Assembly: GCA_035628645.1 (NCBI GenBank)
Contig: DASPJL010000150.1
Location: 1 to 23,856 of the forward strand
Direction of reading: 5' to 3'
Length of the DNA stretch: 23,856 bases
Origin: DASPJL01 sp035628645
GTDB lineage: Bacteria; Bacteroidota; Bacteroidia; Cytophagales; Cyclobacteriaceae
Under the pieces are notes generated by a model that had not been told where the DNA came from, made no database searches, and worked only from the letters and a program-made list of their open reading frames with translations. This document shows, one piece after another, positions 22,343-23,856 of this stretch (positions are counted from its first letter, which is position 1; each line of letters opens with the position of its first letter). The translations under genes were made by a program, and so were the position numbers.

Positions 22343-23856
22343 ATGCGTTTCAAGTCCGGTTTACTATTTATTTTATCATTTTTTTTTCTTGTGATTTTTG
22401 CAAAAGCTGATACTTTAACCTTCACCTCTAGCTATCAGAGAGTCGACAAAGTTCTTTTCATAAAAGATACCACCGGATATAAGATAGAGCAAGTCAAAGA
22501 CCTGTTTCTTAAAAATCTCTTTCAGCCTGGTGTTGACTATCAAGTTGCAAATAATGAGGGCAGCAGCATTTATTGGATAAGCTTTATTCTAAAGAACATA
22601 ACCGACTTCGATCAGGAGTTCCTCCTCAATTTTGATAAATGGTCCTATGTAGATTTTTATTTTAAAAGTGGGAAAAACTATAAGTTAAAAAAGGCCGGAC
22701 TAATTTCCTCGCTTTATATAACAATTCATAATTCAGGCTATAGCGTAGAATTAATGAAATTATTGGAAACATATTCATTTTGGTATAATAAAATGGATAT
22801 TATGATTTCCTCATTTTCCAGTATTTGTTTTCTTTTACTTACCAGGTCATTTCTGAAAACTAAAATAAATTTACCATTCTGGGATAAAGTACTCACAGCA
22901 AGTGTTTTAACATTATTGTTAATTCCCCTTGTAATAAGTTTTATTTCCAATAACTTGGCTTTTACTATTCAAGGTGCAACAATTCTGGCCATTGCTTTTT
23001 TATTTTTATTTGTTTCAGGGCTTGGTTACTATAGGAAAATTCCTTCTTCCGGTTATTTCTTTTTTGCCAATTTATTTATGTTGATAGGAGTCATTCCATT
23101 AATGTTAAAGGAACTACAAGTTCTTCCAGAAAATTTATTTACCATCAATTCTTTTAATATAGGTTCCTGTATTCAGGCTACTTTATTCTCCCTGGCCTTT
23201 GCCAATCGGATAAACACTTTAAAAGAAGAGAATGAAGCTAAACAATCAGAAATTATTAGCCAATTGAAGGAAAATGAGAAGGTGTTGATAGCCTGGAAAG
23301 AAGCCTTGATTAATACAGAAAAACTTCAAAAAGAATCTTTGGCTTTTCAATATGAATCATTAAAAAACCAGGTAAACCCGCATTTTTTGTTTAATAGCCT
23401 GAATGTTTTAATAGGCCTGTTATATAAAAGTCCTGAAGAGGCTTCAAAATTTGTAAGGGAGTTGGCTCAGGTTTACAGGTATGTACTACAAAATAAGAAT
23501 AAGGAAATAGTAGAACTTTCAGATGAATTAGAGTTTGTAAACGCTTTTATTCACCTGCTAAAAATAAGGTTTGGAGACAGTCTTATTATAAATAATCGGA
23601 TCAACAGAATTTCTGGCATTTCGATTCCTCCGTTGACTCTACAAATGTTAATTGAAAATGCAATAAAACACAATACCTTTTCATCCGATAAGCCATTAGT
23701 AATTGATCTTTCAAGTGAAGGAAACTACCTTGTAGTATCCAATAACATTCAATTGAAGAAAATACCGGAAGAACCCAGCGGTATCGGGCTGAATAATTTG
23801 AGGAATAGGTATAAGTATTTGACGAACTGCGAAATAATAGTTCTGAATAATGGAAG
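22343..23856 (+). CDS. LytS/YpdA-type sensor histidine kinase with shortened 7TMR-DISM sensor (3'-truncated)
   Basis: An open frame from the ATG at 22343 to the window end (504 codons, stop not reached). Layout: signal peptide (about residues 5-21, likely cleavage AKA|D); the first part of a 7TMR-DISMED2-like extracellular domain (about 35-119: KVLFIKDTTG, IYWISFILKN and FDKWSYVDFYF); about five membrane helices (roughly 150-300); a coiled coil (about 295-340, INTLKEENEAKQSEI...); and a HisKA-type kinase module of the LytS family with NPHFLFN (phospho-acceptor His near 347), the N box LIENAIKHN (near 436-444) and the G box SGIGLNNL (near 479). The family normally phosphorylates LytTR response regulators, probably encoded just downstream. 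The second half of the DISMED2 domain and helices 1-2 of the 7TM unit seem to be missing. It is divergent from the ABC exporter gene. Confidence 0.85.
   Translation, partial: MRFKSGLLFILSFFFLVIFAKADTLTFTSSYQRVDKVLFIKDTTGYKIEQVKDLFLKNLFQPGVDYQVANNEGSSIYWISFILKNITDFDQEFLLNFDKWSYVDFYFKSGKNYKLKKAGLISSLYITIHNSGYSVELMKLLETYSFWYNKMDIMISSFSSICFLLLTRSFLKTKINLPFWDKVLTASVLTLLLIPLVISFISNNLAFTIQGATILAIAFLFLFVSGLGYYRKIPSSGYFFFANLFMLIGVIPLMLKELQVLPENLFTINSFNIGSCIQATLFSLAFANRINTLKEENEAKQSEIISQLKENEKVLIAWKEALINTEKLQKESLAFQYESLKNQVNPHFLFNSLNVLIGLLYKSPEEASKFVRELAQVYRYVLQNKNKEIVELSDELEFVNAFIHLLKIRFGDSLIINNRINRISGISIPPLTLQMLIENAIKHNTFSSDKPLVIDLSSEGNYLVVSNNIQLKKIPEEPSGIGLNNLRNRYKYLTNCEIIVLNNG

Overview
The window looks like chromosomal DNA from a Bacteroidota bacterium, most likely of the Cytophagales/Flavobacteriia type. 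The DNA is AT-rich. Two exact TAnnTTTG-type -7 elements sit just ahead of gene starts. The protein families also fit: a TamL-like lipidated TamA, a YbiT-type ABC-F protein with the Bacteroidota sequence style, a LytS-like kinase with a 7TMR-DISM sensor, and a very small lipoprotein of a type common in this phylum. Genus cannot be assigned from the sequence alone.

Bases 1-1900 hold the end of a phosphate locus: phoU (its 5' end lies outside the window) followed by a phosphate-selective-type porin. A TTAACA-N5-TTAACA direct repeat at the phoU stop codon is a candidate Pho box. A possible 58-residue basic protein is encoded convergently just beyond the porin. Bases 2093-4152 are loosely packed: an orphan CheY-like receiver protein, a secreted PepSY-like protein with an extremely basic tail, and a 56-residue lipoprotein. 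These are separated by clear intrinsic terminators and about 690 bases in two gaps with no recognisable gene.

Bases 4190-9840 carry a YbiT-like ABC-F ATPase, a PLP-dependent aminotransferase, a small two-helix membrane protein and an IGHMBP2/Upf1-like SF1 helicase. The intergenic spaces contain hairpins and one copy of a dispersed inverted repeat.

Bases 10012-22133 form the most coherent block, concerned with the cell envelope. It contains a periplasmic LolA-like protein (-), then tamB-tamL-lipid kinase reading right, then convergently a PlsC-type acyltransferase and an MsbA-like ABC exporter. Together these suggest phosphatidate/phospholipid metabolism placed next to machinery that links inner and outer membranes. 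The grouping is an inference from adjacency; no pathway is proven here.

The right edge (22343-23856) is a LytS-type sensor histidine kinase cut off by the window end. Its sensor half appears to lack the end of the extracellular domain and the first two membrane helices, as if by an in-frame internal deletion. I did not find CRISPR arrays, tRNA/rRNA genes, insertion sequences or phage genes, and I see no convincing wholly new system. The best leads are the shortened kinase, the envelope-lipid cluster, the half-degenerate ABC-F protein and several unexplained intergenic structures.
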